Assembly: GCA_016647705.1 (NCBI GenBank)
Contig: CM028334.1
Location: forward strand, 7,969,546 to 8,033,545
Direction: 5' to 3'
DNA length: 64,000 bases
Origin: Eucommia ulmoides
Lineage: Eukaryota > Streptophyta > Magnoliopsida > Garryales > Eucommiaceae
A model generated the notes under the pieces. The model ran no database searches, was not told the origin of the DNA, and saw nothing but the letters and a program-made list of their open reading frames with translations. Of this stretch, positions 22,986 to 34,499 are shown in pieces; within the stretch, counting starts at the first letter, position 1, and every line of letters begins with the position of its first letter. The translations under genes and the position numbers were made by a program.

Positions 22986-23607
22986 CAAGAAAGAAAAAGA
23001 AAAAGAAAGAGGATATAGTAGGTTATACGGATGTACCACCAACTCCAAGTGGACCAAACAAGGACAAACATCATGTGAAGTGATTTATTTTGGCTTTTGG
23101 ATATGCAAAGAGATCTCTTTTCCATCCTCCCACATAGTCATATCATTTTGTCCCATTAATTAATTTGTACAGAAACAACCTACAAAGTATCACATGCTCT
23201 TGGCCCTCCCTCTTTTTTCCTTTTTTTTTTTTTAGTGTTTTTTTTTTTAGTTACTTGGTACTATCTTCAAATAAAGATTGACGCTGGTTTCTTTTAATTT
23301 TGTAGCCGAGTAGTTGCTTTCGACTCTTTGTTATTTCCTCATATCGAAAGCAACTTCGAAACGAAATAAACCTAATAAAAGAAAGCAGTCAAAACAGATA
23401 AAGAAGATAGACATGAAAAAATTAAAAATATAATATATTTTTTTTTAATTATTATTATTTTGCAAATTGATGATAGAAAATTTGAGTCGTAATCGTGGGT
23501 GAATTTATCATTTTAAATATTTAACCGTTTGGATTGTTTAGCCGACGCCATAAAAATGACAATAAATATATTGAAGTTTTATACCAAATGGTACCAATAA
23601 CATTGCT
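22986..23607. other. Spacer, AT-rich, no gene seen
   Basis: T-rich tracts and unremarkable sequence. No coding or RNA signal was recognised. Confidence 0.4.
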
Positions 23608-23610
23608 TTA

Positions 23611-24611
23611 GGTTGCGTTTGGGTAAGAGATTTATGAAATGAAGGGATTTCAAGATGTTGAAATCCCTTATTTGGATAATTATTTGAGGTGAAGTATTTG
23701 GACGTGTAATTTCAACAACAAATTTATGAGAACAAAACAAAATTTATGGGAACAATAAATTTATGAAAACAAAACAAAATCTACAATTCTAAATTTCATC
23801 AACAAATTTATGGGAACAAAACAAAATTTGTGGGAACAATAAATTTATGAAAACAAAACAAAATCTACAATTCTAAATTTCATCAACAAATTTATGGGAA
23901 CAAAACAAAATTTACAATTCCAAATTTCTGGTCCCACATCTGGAAAAAAAAAAACAGCTTGAAGGTCGGCGACGCGAAGACGAACCCATCACCGTTGCCT
24001 GTGATTTCTCGCCATCACCAAACACAAACGACGTTCAACCAAACCCATTGCCATCGCCAAACAAACACTCACCTGTGATTTCTCGCAATCGCCAAACACA
24101 AACGCGATGTGATTTCTCGCCACCGCCATCGCCAAACACAGACGAAATAAAAAACAGGAACCCCAAAACGATTCTCGCCTATGATTTCTCTCCATCGCGA
24201 ATCCTAAAGCGAAATAAAAAATAGGAATTAGAAACGAAATCAAAATCAAAAACGAAATCAAAATCAAAAACGAAATCGACGAACCCTAGATCAACGATGG
24301 ATGTGAAGAAGGTGATGATGGAGACTACCAAGAAGAAGACGACGAAGGCAGCAGCGAGAGGTGAAGAAGATGACGATTGATGAAGGTGGTTTTTACCGAT
24401 GGTCAGGAGCGAACGATGGGAAGAGAGGATTTGTCAGATTCTACCTCTCTTAAAGGGATTTCCAAATCCTCTTTTCACCTTAAAAGAGGATTTCACAAAT
24501 CTCTCCCTCCTAAAATCCAAACAACTCAGACAAAGGATTTGTCAAAAGAGGATTTTGAAATCCTCTAATCAAATGAAATCCCTCCTAGAAATCCCTTACC
24601 CAAACACAACC
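23611..24611. mobile_element. PIF/Harbinger-like non-autonomous element with TTA duplications, 1,001 bp
   Basis: The left terminus GGTTGCGTTTGGGTAAG mirrors the right terminus CTTACCCAAACACAACC, and TTA flanks both sides (23,608-23,610 and 24,612-24,614). A 3-bp TTA/TAA duplication with G-rich termini fits PIF/Harbinger. Subterminal inverted matches continue (GAGATTTATGAAATGAAGGG against CCCTCCTAGAAATCCCTTACC). The interior has three to four direct repeats of AACAAATTTATGGGAACAAAACAAAAT and a GC-rich, exon-like block at 23,960-24,380. No transposase. Confidence 0.85.
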
Positions 24612-24614
24612 TTA

Positions 24615-24959
24615 GGGTAGTAAGTGAAATTTGAAAAACTATGGGGTACAAAGTGTAATTTGTTCAAACAATAATAGAGTAAAGTGTAATTTACTCTAGT
24701 ATTTATTCTACATTATTATAAGAACATAGTATAATTGTGGCTTTAATTAATTAATTAGTTGCAATTACAACCCACGTTATATTATACCTACCTCATTAAC
24801 CCCAACCATTTTTTGTCTGAAATTGAAATTCCACGCAACAGTCAGCAATTTTGTTTTCTGCACTGGATTTTTATTGGGATGAAGTGTTCAACTCTCTCTC
24901 TCTTAATTGAAATAATAATATTTCTTTTTTCAAATAAAATAAATAAAAACTGTGGGGAT
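24615..24959. other. Spacer, nothing recognised
   Basis: AT-rich sequence. No supported feature apart from short CT runs. Confidence 0.4.
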
Positions 24960-25110
24960 CCTTTTACTAATTTTTTTTGGGTAAAGCATGTCCGGGCACT
25001 TTGACTAATCACCTCACCGGGAAATCTTAAGGGTGCACTCTACCGCTTCGACCTTGTGCATTCAGGATCAAATTCAAGATTTAAATCTCAAAATATCTGT
25101 AAAATATCTA
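24960..25110 (-). mobile_element. SINE-like repeat (copy 4, minus strand)
   Basis: Reads in reverse with the same landmarks as copies 1-3: AAATCTTGAATTTGATCC, the GTGCACCCTTAAGATTTCCC region and AAAGTGCCCGGACATGC. It ends toward 24,960 in an A-rich tail on the minus strand. Confidence 0.55.
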
Positions 25111-25544
25111 AAAAATATATATTTTTTGGGTAAAAAATTATGTTTATAATTTATTAATAAAAAGTTTAGCGTGAAATGTCCAGCAAATTTAAATTTTGAG
25201 GGGTGTAAAGTGTTATTTGGTGACCTTCGTATATATTTAATATATAGATATTCAAAGTTCAAAGACGAACATCTTCTTTTATTTTTTCTTCCCAAAATAA
25301 ATAATATAAAATTTCAAAGGCAGTCAAAGTTCAAAGATTGTGGCAAAATATTGACTGATGGAGACTACAGTTGTTAGTACGGCTACTTAATAATTAAACA
25401 CTCCTCTATTATTATTTTTTGGAATAATCAGTGAATTATTTTATATTAAGCATAATTTTTTTTTGTTATATTTTGATTTGTATTTTAGTGTCATGGTTAA
25501 TATTTTTTTGTATTTCTAATAAATACTTTTCAATGCAGATATGC
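25111..25544. other. Spacer, nothing recognised
   Basis: AT-rich sequence without recognised coding or structural features. Confidence 0.4.
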
Positions 25545-26030
25545 ATTGTCAACTGCTGACGTCACCTTCCGTGGCCACTCACCGTCACCTACTATTAAAC
25601 CTCAAGTCTCCGTTCATCGGAATCCAGCTATTGATCGCCGATTGTTTTTTTAGTTATATATAACTATTTTTTAATATAATTTTCAGTTCCATTTTTAAGT
25701 GTATTTTTAATTATATTTTAATATGTTTTTTTAGTTATATTCATATAATTTTTTAGTATCTAACATTTGAAAAATTAGTTGAATGTAATTAAAAGTTATA
25801 AATAAAATGTATGTTAAAAGATGTTACTAAAAAATAAAAAATAAATTAAAAGTAAAAAAAAATTCAACAAATGTTGATCAAAGTTTTGGTAACCGGCGCT
25901 CGACGGTGGCTAAAAATTGCCGGTCAAAATTTGGTGGCGGCGACAGGTGAACTCTAATAAATGCGACTAGACTAAAGTACTCATTGATTTGAGAATTTTT
26001 ATTAATTTAGTGTCATTATTCGGATCTCCA
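25545..26030 (+). repeat. Dispersed repeat also found twice in NPF intron 3
   Basis: A GC-richer start (GTCACCTTCCGTGGCCACTC), then repeated TTTTTAGTTATAT phrases, AAAAATTAGTTGAATGTAATTAAAA, AAGATGTTACTAAAA and a GGTGGCGGCGACAGG end. The same order occurs at 40,400-40,920 and partly at 40,930-41,290. It is probably an old transposable element of unknown class. Confidence 0.6.
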
Positions 26031-28399
26031 GCCAACTATCTTTTTTTTGGAACTTTCAGTTAACAGTCCACAATTTCCAATTTTTAGTCCGTAAGGTCCA
26101 AAATTTTTGGATCTTTTATATCAAGTCCAACAAACTTATTTTGAACAAAAATACCCCTTATTTTTTCATCAGATTTACAAAAAAGTGCCTCCATTTTTCA
26201 TCGTCTGCAACTTTTACAAAAAAAAAAAAAAAGTTCACAAAAAATAAAGTCAATTTCATAAATGAAATCGATTAATAATATGGATTTATTGAACGTAATC
26301 TTGTAATCATCAAATCTCGTACTTGGTTACTATTAAAAATCAATAGGAAGGTATATGCGTTATTTGAACAAAAAAAAATGAACCTGTTGTAAAAAAAAAT
26401 TAAAAAAAATGGATTACACACTAAAATTGATAACTTGTTAAACTGGATGCATATTTGACAAAATTTTTTTTGAACCACATGTAAAAAGCCTTGTTTTTTT
26501 TTTTCCCTATGTGGGTAAATTACAAGAGAATAAATAAATTGCGACAAATAAAAAAATTATTATTCTCACATTTTATAATGTTTGTGGACCATTAGATTTA
26601 TGAGACTTGGCATAATCTTGTGGACCTATTAGCTCAAGTTGTAAAGTAAGTTGGCATTTAGGTAATGTTTCTGTTGTCCTTTTTATTTTTTATTTTTTTA
26701 AAAATTATTATTATTATTTTTTTATTTATACTTTCAATAAATTTGGATTGGTCGAAATGAAAATTTTGTTTATATTATTAAGTATTTCGGAAATAAAAAC
26801 ATGTTTGGTAGTGACAATCATTTTAAAATTTTTTCTTTTAATTCATGAGAACATAAATAAGAAACATGTTTGGTTGCGACATTTGTTATTTTTTTCCTTT
26901 AAATATATGGTGATTGGGGGTGGTGGCAGCGACAAATGGTGGTGATGGTGGCTGGGGATGGTAGTGGTCAGCGGGATGATAGTTGGAATAGTTTTATTGG
27001 AGTAAATATGAATTAATATTTTTTTATTTCTCAGATTTTTAGAGAATTTAAAAAACAGTCTGAAATTACTCTTAAAATTTTGGAAATAAAAACATGTTTA
27101 TCAAACGCATTTTTTTTTTTTTTTTTTTTTTGTGTACATGAATCTCAAAGTTAAGAAAATGAAATTTTTAAAAGGGATAAGATTGGATTTTAGAAAAAGC
27201 AAAATAGGAAAATAAAAAGTAGTTAAAAGATTGATGAAAGCATTGTCATCACTGACTCGCATGCCTTTTGTTAGTCTCTATCCATTGTATTGTTGAATCA
27301 AATCAACTTTATTACATTATGAAAGAGAAAAGCAATGGAAAATGAAAGTTTATTTTGCTTTTAATCTTTTCTTGATCATAACTTTTAAGAATTTTACTTT
27401 CTTCTATTGCAGTTATTACCTCATAGTTTATAAACAAATTTTCTCTTGGCCCAAATACTTTTTTTTTTAATAAAATAATTGAATTTTAAAAATGACTTTA
27501 AATTGGGATGGTTCGAATTTATCAAACTAAAAATAAGAGATTGGGATGTTCTTTATAAATTTTTAATTTTATTTCGAAGAGCCGCATATCTCTTTTTGGT
27601 CAGTAGAAGTCAAGAAATCAAACTACGTGCATTTAATAAGTTCAATTATTCCTAAACGCTATGTCCTTGTTGTGATATATCATAATGTGAGAGCAGTCCG
27701 ACATGTCTTATTCAAGACTACTAGGACGTGTGGTGGATTGTCTGACTGAAACTATCAGTTTTGCCTAGACAAACGTTCTCTTTTCAAGGTGACTATCACA
27801 TGTAATCGAACTAATGGTATGAAAGTCTCTGCTCACCACACAACGTTTCACCCCACCGCACATGGCTAAGCGCATGTTGTCATGTTTTTTGCGTGAAAAC
27901 TCTTTCATGGTGGGATTTTAACTTACGATCATCCGTATTTGTTATCCGTTAACTCGCCATCCACTATCCGACTACTACATGTATTTTAACTTATGCTCAC
28001 GCCTTCTCTTTGTTTGGGGCGGGCAACATGAACTCTGATTCGATCTAGGTATTCAATCCCGTTGTACAAATTGTTCATTTTCGGCAAGCGAAGTAGAGAA
28101 TGTAAAATTCTTGTGTAGTTTCAAGATAATAATACAAGTGTTAAATAATATAACGATTACGAATGATCTCTTCGTTTAAAATAGAAAAATATTTTTCTGT
28201 TTTTTCATATTTTTTTATTTATCTCATACTTATATTCAAAAATTTTGAATTAATTTTTTTTTTAAATAAAAATATATCCGTATTTCGAACCAAACATACC
28301 CTTAACAAAGAATTAAATAAATTTCTACAAACCAAATTTGTTTAGATATAAAGTACAAGGCACCAACAGCCAATTAAAAAACAAGGGGACGATATTTGT
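26031..28399. other. Upstream spacer of the H+-ATPase gene, no gene seen
   Basis: AT-rich DNA. 26,750-27,125 has MITE-like features (ACATGTTTGGTAGTGACAATC near the left, AACATGTTTATCAAACGCA near the right, a GGTGGTGG-rich centre). 27,640-28,040 is less AT-rich, with no long frame and no recognised similarity. No promoter elements for the ATPase were identified with confidence in this span. Confidence 0.4.
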
Positions 28400-28764
28400 A
28401 CAATAAAACATATTTTGGGGGGGTGTTTGAGTAATTTAGCAAAATAAGCGAAAAAAATAGAATAAGGTTGGACTGTCGCTTTTACTACTCTCCTTCCCCA
28501 CCCCTCCTCTTCTCTTCTCACTCTCTCAGCGGTTTCACTCCTAGATTTGGTTTTGGTGGGTCGACCTCGTTTCTATCCAATAAAATCCGATTTGGTATTC
28601 GAAAATCAAATCAACAGCACTCTGTTAGTATCCCCTTTTTCTCTGCTGCTTTTACGGTAGGTTCGTTCATGGTGGTTCTTTGATGGGTTCGGATCTACTA
28701 CTGGTTCTGTAGAGAGAGATATAGAGATAGAGGGAGAGAGAGAAACAGACAGAGGAGGAGGAAA
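28400..28764 (+). promoter_or_regulatory. H+-ATPase core promoter and leader region
   Basis: Upstream of the start codon lies a pyrimidine patch (CTCCTTCCCCACCCCTCCTC and following, about 28,487-28,530), typical of plant core promoters and leaders, then the leader with two upstream ORFs, and a GA-rich stretch at 28,711-28,764. A convincing TATA box was not seen. The transcription start is therefore unknown, and a leader intron cannot be excluded. Confidence 0.45.
28669..28712 (+). promoter_or_regulatory. Two overlapping upstream ORFs in the H+-ATPase leader
   Basis: The first uORF (28,669-28,683) has four codons, MVVL. Its stop overlaps the start of the second in TGATG. The second (28,683-28,712) has nine codons, MGSDLLLVL, and ends 52 nt before the main ATG at 28,765. 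Both starts precede the main start with no intervening ATG. Very short uORFs are known from plasma-membrane H+-ATPase leaders in tobacco, so translational control is plausible, provided both lie in the transcript. Confidence 0.6.
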
Positions 28765-31700
28765 ATGGCGGAAAAGCCTGAAGTTCTGGAAGCCGTGTTG
28801 AAGGAAACTGTTGATTTGGTAATGGATCTAAGAAACGATGAGTAATTTAATCGATGTTTTTGTATCAGAATTCTCTTGGTTCCTCATTTGGGTTTTGATT
28901 TTAGACTTTTTTTTTTTTTGTTTGGTGAGTGCAGGAAAACATACCCATCGAGGAAGTTTTTGATAATCTGAGATGTAGCAAAGAGGGGCTTACGACTGAG
29001 GCTGCCCAAGAAAGATTAACCATTTTTGGGCACAACAAGCTCGAGGAGAAGAAGGTGCTGATTTTACCATTCTAACCCTCTCCTTGATTTCAATTTTCAT
29101 TTTTCGGCCATTCTGAACTGTAATTCTGATGATTATGCTGTGTTCTTCACCTTTTTATGTAACGTGGGTGTTTGATTTGCGGGATTGGGTCTTAATGTGC
29201 CTCTCTTTGTTCTTTCTTTTTGGGTATCTTTGTATGTGTGTGCCTGTTTGTGTTTTTAATCTCTTTAATGCCTTTATAGTTTCACAGCTTACATCCTAGG
29301 TGTTTAATTCTTCTGAATTTCGATTCTAGTTTTTAAGGTTTGTCTTGGCAATCTCATTTTATCTTTTGGCTGTTTTACAGGAAAGCAAATTTTTGAAATT
29401 CTTGGGGTTTATGTGGAACCCTCTATCATGGGTGATGGAAGCAGCTGCTATCATGGCAATTGCCCTCGCCAATGGAGGAGTAAGAGCTTGAACTATATAT
29501 ATGTGTGTGTGTGTGTATGTGTATGTGTGTGACTAAACCTTAAAATTCAATTGCAGGGAAAGCCTCCGGATTGGCAAGATTTTGTGGGTATCATTACTTT
29601 GCTCGTGATTAACTCGACAATTAGTTTTATCGAGGAGAATAATGCGGGTAATGCTGCTGCTGCTCTAATGGCGCGGCTTGCTCCAAAAGCCAAGGTATTT
29701 GATTAACTCGGACTGCTGATATTAGGTACTGTTTGGGAGCGCCGAGATTGAAGGTTTGAAATCAGAAGTACAAAAGAAACCCATGTAAATTTTTAGATTT
29801 TTACAGGCGTTCATTTCTAATTCCAATTCCAAATTTTCAATTACTGAAACCAAATGCTGCCTTTGTTCATTAGTCTGTGTGGGTTTTGAAGATTATGATA
29901 GTATAATGAGGTTATGTATAAATGGTAAAGTTTTTATGATTTAATTTGTTTATTCGATGATCAAAGTTTTAATCATTTGTTGTTGTTGTATAGATCCTTC
30001 GAGATGGAAGGTGGAGCGAGGAAGATGCTTCGATGTTAGTGCCTGGAGACATTATTAGCATAAAACTTGGTGATATTATTCCTGCTGATGCACGTTTGCT
30101 TGAGGGTGATCCTTTAAAAATTGACCAGGTGGGAATTCTATCATTAATTCTATGCATAACAACTTCGGCACTGTTTGGTAACATTTTTTTTAAATATGTT
30201 TTTACTTTTAAGAAAAAGAGTGATTATTTTTAAAAGTAACGTTCATTTAAAAATCGAAAAAATAAAAACATGATTTTAAGTATATTTTTGGGAAAGGATT
30301 TTTTTCTTCCCAATATTTTTTTTTTTTTTGAATTAAGAGAATATTTAAAAAAAAGCCATACCAAACGATGCCTTAGGTAGTGTTTGGTCGTAACTTATTG
30401 AATGAACACGTGAAAGTTTTTGGAGTTTTTTCCATTTCTAATTCCAATTTCATAAAACAAAATGCGTTCTTATTCTCGAATTGATCTAGTTTTGAGCTTT
30501 GTTACTGAAATTATCTTGTTTTTTGCAGTCTGCTTTGACGGGGGAGTCTCTTCCAGTAACAAAAGGTCCTGGGGATGGTGTTTACTCGGGTTCTACTTGT
30601 AAACAGGGAGAGATTGAAGCAGTGGTCATTGCCACGGGTGTTCACACCTTTTTCGGAAAGGCTGCTCACCTTGTTGATTCTACTAATCAAGTCGGCCACT
30701 TTCAAAAGGTAAGGCACCGTTTGGTAATGTTTTCTTTAAATATTTTTTTGCTCTTAAGAAAATAAACAAACAATTATTTTTTTTTACTTAGAAAAGTACT
30801 TTTAAAAATAAAAAAAATGCAGAAATTAGTAGATTGTCATTGAAACAAGTCAATTACAATTTGTTCCCTTCTTTTTTTAGTTTTTTATTGTTAGTCCTTT
30901 GAATAAGTTTTTAGTCATTCAGTGTTGAATCTGTCAAGTTAATGTTAACTATGTGAAATTTGTATTTGTTATTATAGTTAATATTAAATAAAATATTGGT
31001 AAGTGCTAAAAAATTAGTTACTAAGGACTAAAAATTAAGGTGGCGTTTGGTTAGTGTTCCCACTTTTCTGAACCTAACTGGAATGGGTTGGATTGAGTTG
31101 AGAATTTTGGGAACAAAATTGCGTTTAGTAACGACAATTTTTGTTTTATACTGAGAACAGAATGTGTTTGGTAACGATTTTATCCTAAAACTAATTTTTT
31201 TTTTTGAATTTTTTTTTTGTGTTTGGCGGCGGTTGGCGGTGGCTGGACGGGGGGGGGGGGGGGGGCGGCGGTGGCGGCGGTGTTAGACGGTGGCCGGACG
31301 CCTGGATGCCAGCGATGGCGGTGGTGTCAGATGGTGGCCGGATGCCGGCGACGGCTGTGGTGGCCAGCCGGTGGCCGGAGTTGAGAACTTTGGGTTGAGT
31401 TTTTTGGGCTAAAAAAAAAACAAGTTTTTTTTGTTTCTCATTTTCTTAACATTTTGAGAATCAATTCCTATTTTTTGGATTGGGTTGGGTTAAGTTTTAT
31501 ATTTGCCAAACGCGTTCCCAAAAATCAAATTCAGAATTTTTGGGTTGAGTTGGGTTGGGTTGGGTTTGGTTAGGAACACTAACCAAACGGGGCCTAAGTT
31601 ACTCTATGAATAGGATAAAAGTAAGTTAGAATATGGACATCTGACTCTCTCCAGACCTGCAATGACGGGAGCTTTTGTGTTGCCCTTTTTATGAATATGA

Positions 31701-34461
31701 TAAAGAAATTTAAAAATAAAAAACATACGACTATATAAATAGAACCCAATAAAACACAATTTTGAACTTTTTTTTTCCATTTTTTTTCTTCTTCTATCCA
31801 ATATCAATCCTCTCTACCATTTATGAAACATTTTTGGATAAAGAGATATCATTCATGGATAACTCTCCTTACACAATTGGACATACTTTTGATTTTTGCT
31901 CTACTTAAATATAAGTGTTTTTTTGACAGATGAATTTTTTTTTTTTTACTACAAGAAGGTACTTAAAAAAAGGGTTACAGAACAATGTCTAATTAGCTAG
32001 AATTTTATTATTTTGTTAACATCTTGTTTCATCCCTTTTAAGAGTCTCAAGTTGTGTAAACTTTTTTAATGTCTCAAAATAGGTTTTGACTGCAATTGGA
32101 AACTTTTGCATCTGTTCCATTGCTGTGGGAATGGTAATGGAGATTGTTGTGATGTACCCCATTCAACACCGCCAGTACCGCCCCGGGATCGACAATCTCC
32201 TTGTGCTTCTCATTGGTGGAATTCCAATTGCTATGCCAACAGTTCTATCTGTAACAATGGCCATTGGTTCTCATCGCTTGGCTCAGCAGGGTGCTATTAC
32301 AAAGAGAATGACAGCCATTGAAGAAATGGCAGGCATGGATGTGCTTTGCAGTGACAAAACAGGAACTTTGACATTGAACAAGCTTACTGTTGACAAGAAT
32401 CTCATCGAAGTTTGTTATTGTTGTTTTCTTCTTCATGATATCTTCTGTATGCATATATTTGATCTTTTTTTTCTTTTTTAAATTTCTCAGGTGTTTGCCA
32501 AAGGTGTGGACGCTGACACTGTTGTTCTCATGGCTGCTCGTGCCTCCCGAGTTGAAAACCAGGATGCAATAGATGCTGCTATTGTTGGGATGCTTGCTGA
32601 TCCAAAGGAGGTACTTTTTTGGGGGACCGTTTGGTTGTATCTCTCCTTTTACATATGATGTAATAAAGTTTACACATTATTTGATTAAGCAAAGAAATAT
32701 ACAAAAAAAAAAAAAAAAAAAACTATGTATTGCTCCAATTACACGAGAAAGCAGCATTTAAAGTATAACTAAAATGGTTATTTAGCTAATTTGACTGTTT
32801 TTTGCTTTTGAAAAAATTATTATATTATCCTTCACATAATTTCCTTATCATTTTTATCATTTTCTTTCTTTTATAATTTTGTAGTCTTTCAAATAAGTTT
32901 TTCGTCATTCCGTTAATATCAAACGAGATTGTTTTCGTCTAGTTGGTATCAACTGGATGTTGAATTTGCATTTGAGATTATAGTTAAAGTTAACTGAAAT
33001 GTTGGTATCAACTAGATTTTGAATTTGTATCTGAGATTATAGTTAAAGTTAATTGAAATGTTGGTATAGACTAAAAAATAGGTAGCTTTGAAAACAAAAC
33101 AACAAAAATACAACAATTCAAAAATTAACTAATAAAAAAAATTGTACAATTCACGAATTGAAGGACAACCAAACATGCCCTTAATTATTATCCCAGCTTA
33201 CTTGTTGAGTACCTTTTTTGGGTCAATGATACTTTGACTAAAGTGCTAAATTTAATCGTTAAATCACTGTTATGGACAGGCACGTGCTGGGATTCAAGAA
33301 TTGCACTTCCTTCCCTTCAATCCCACTGATAAACGAACAGCATTGACTTATCTTGACAGTGATGGTAAAATGCATAGGGTCAGCAAAGGCGCACCTGAGC
33401 AGGTATTATTCTTGTTAAATTACATATATTTTGCTTTACCTTTTGATGTCAGTCGACTACACTGATTTTATTTGTTTATTTTGTGGCTTTTAGATTCTAA
33501 ATCTTGCACGCAATAAGTCAGACATAGAACGTAGGGTTCATGCTGTAATTGATAAATTTGCGGAGCGAGGTCTTCGGTCTCTTGCTGTTGCTTACCAGGT
33601 AAAGTGATGTCCTTATTTGTTTCCTTTTATTTTATTATCCAGTGTTCTACAAATTTCTTGTTTTATTGATAGTGTCAGTTTCCCATGTCTGAAGACATTT
33701 CATGTTCTTTATCTCGATCTTTTATAAAAATAAAGAAATACATAAATAAAATAAAAAATTAATGCTTGTATATGACTTAAAAACCAAAAAGGGTAAAAAT
33801 TGGTATGGAATCCATTATTTGGAAAAATTAAAGATTGGATCTATGCCTTTCATTTTTCCAAAGCAATCCTAGCCATTAATGTATACATTTTCAAAAAGAG
33901 CATTCGGTTTTCTTCCAATGCAGGAAGTTCCAGAGGGAAGGAAAGAGAGTGCTGGAGGCCCATGGCAATTCATTGGGCTAATGCCTCTTTTTGACCCGCC
34001 CAGACATGATAGTGCAGAGACAATAAGGAGAGCTTTAAATCTTGGAGTTAATGTTAAAATGATTACAGGTCCTTTTTTAGCTTTATGGTTTTAGTGCAAT
34101 TTTTCGCATTTGTGTTTCTGATAAGTAATTGTAGGAAGCATCACATTCGTGTTGTGTGCTTAAAGCAATAGGCATGAATTCAAATGAATTTATCAGGCCG
34201 CCATAAAATTTGGCTAGGCAACATGCTGGAACTAGAATTTACCATTGCTTTGGTGCTGGTCTCTCCCTCTCTCTTATTTTCTACACAAGCATATATTGTT
34301 TTATTTTTTATTTTTTATTTATGTTTCAGTTTTTTAGACTAAAAACACTAGGCACTGTTTAGTAACACTTTTTTTAACTACTTTTATAAGTACCTTTTTG
34401 CTTAAAAACAAAAACTTGAGTCGTGCTCGTTATTTCTCGAAAGTATCTTTTTTTCTGGGAA

Positions 34462-34499
<38 letters not shown>

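Noticed and set aside
23989-24267. 92-codon minus-strand open frame
   Set aside because: Repetitive translation from amplified CGCCATCGCCAAAC-type phrases within a non-autonomous transposon.
28468-28683. 71-codon open frame just upstream of the H+-ATPase
   Set aside because: Its start is a TTG, and the pyrimidine-rich sequence is typical leader DNA; only the last four codons begin with an ATG and are reported as a uORF.
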